Positions 63,587 to 64,000 of a DNA stretch of 64,000 nt are shown piece by piece. Where the stretch lies: NCBI GenBank assembly GCA_029624675.1, contig JARSSP010000036.1, forward strand, positions 62,001 through 126,000, given 5' to 3'. A program made the translations under genes and the position numbers. The stretch's first letter is position 1. Every line of letters begins with the position of its first letter. Source of the stretch: Candidatus Contendibacter sp. Lineage in GTDB: Bacteria; Pseudomonadota; Gammaproteobacteria; Competibacterales; Competibacteraceae. The notes below the pieces were generated by a model. It searched no databases and had not been told where the DNA came from. It worked only from the letters and a program-made list of their open reading frames with translations.

Positions 63587-64000
63587 TCATAAGCTGGCGG
63601 CATTCGACGGGGTCGGGTTGCGGCCTTCATCGAGCCTCGCGGATTCGATCACCGCTTCGATGGTCTCCAGCAGTGTGGTGCCGCGAAACGGTTTGGTCAG
63701 ATAAGCCGCCGCGCCCCGCCGCGCCGCCTCCTCGCTCAAACCCGGCGCGTCATGGGCCGTGATCACGATCACCGGCGGCCTCCCGCCGGGCGTGCGCCGG
63801 GCAGCCAATAGGTCGAAACCGGACATCCCCGGCAATTTCAGGTCGCAGACCACGCATGCGGCGTCTCCGGCGGCGGGGTCCACCAGCAGCGCTTCCACCG
63901 AGGTGTAGGCCGTGGTCCGCCAGCCGGTGGTGTTTAACAGGCGTTCGAGCGCTGGTCGCAGGCTATCGTCATCCTCAACAACAAGTATTAGTTTGTCGGC
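63587..64000 (-). CDS. Response-regulator receiver domain protein, partial
   Basis: The frame is open to the end of the window, so the N-terminus lies beyond it; 137 residues are present. VVEDDDSL provides the acidic pocket, VVCDLKLPGMSG holds the phosphoacceptor Asp, then VITAHD and the YLTKPF lysine. It ends 15-20 residues after the receiver domain, so there is no C-terminal output domain; it is either a CheY/FixJ-N-type single-domain regulator or the tail of a hybrid sensor kinase. It lies upstream of the LysM sulfatase (31 bases) and might regulate it. Confidence 0.88.
   Translation of the reverse strand, partial: ADKLILVVEDDDSLRPALERLLNTTGWRTTAYTSVEALLVDPAAGDAACVVCDLKLPGMSGFDLLAARRTPGGRPPVIVITAHDAPGLSEEAARRGAAAYLTKPFRGTTLLETIEAVIESARLDEGRNPTPSNAASL

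Overview
The window is high-GC, gene-dense DNA from a proteobacterium, most likely a gammaproteobacterium. The signs are a ubiC-ubiA pair, a tesA/ybbA/ybbP group, zapE, cysQ, yrfG-type nucleotidase, tcdA and tatD genes, a tkt-gap-pgk glycolytic/Calvin-type cluster, and many outer-membrane and lipoprotein genes. The Competibacteraceae or a neighbouring family would fit, but that is only a guess from gene content. No tRNA, rRNA, CRISPR array, phage or intact insertion sequence was found.

Layout. 1-24.5 kb is mostly housekeeping: the end of a cyclic beta-glucan synthase-like GH94 gene, a lipoprotein, the tesA/ybbAP group, a HIT protein, an unusual ExoY/CyaA-like protein (6780-7862), ubiquinone genes ubiC/ubiA, tkt-gap-pgk, a NYN protein, the Prc protease, dtd-pip, a HAD phosphatase and ferrochelatase.

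24.8-41.5 kb is very different. It is a run of twelve apparently intact genes on the plus strand plus two broken ones, and every intact product carries a signal peptide or lipobox. They include an arylsulfatase, three DUF1254/DUF1214 proteins, a DUF2092 protein, small lipoproteins, two predicted outer-membrane barrels and an octaheme cytochrome-HEAT-TPR protein. Spacers in the sulfatase/DUF1254 part carry four related GC-rich palindromes. A 240-base highly structured element that resembles an IscB omega-RNA (HEARO RNA), without iscB, sits upstream of one barrel gene. Degraded gene copies lie at 35.75 and 37.2 kb.

41.5-58.5 kb returns to ordinary genes: two AraC regulators, a K+ channel-like protein, a 2-hydroxyacid dehydrogenase, zapE, cysQ, a TerD-protease fusion, an RNA m5U methyltransferase-like protein, TcdA, TatD, a GMC oxidoreductase and CbiM.

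58.6-63.6 kb is a second sulfatase locus on the minus strand: a LysM-arylsulfatase, a periplasmic HAD phosphatase, a hicAB toxin-antitoxin pair with a clear palindromic operator, and a close copy of the small lipoprotein gene found in the first locus. A RelE remnant and a duplicated phosphatase 3' end lie beside it. The window ends in a response-regulator receiver gene. The two sulfatase loci share gene families and appear to be parts of one expanding, probably undescribed, envelope system for sulfated or phosphorylated substrates. That functional reading is inference.
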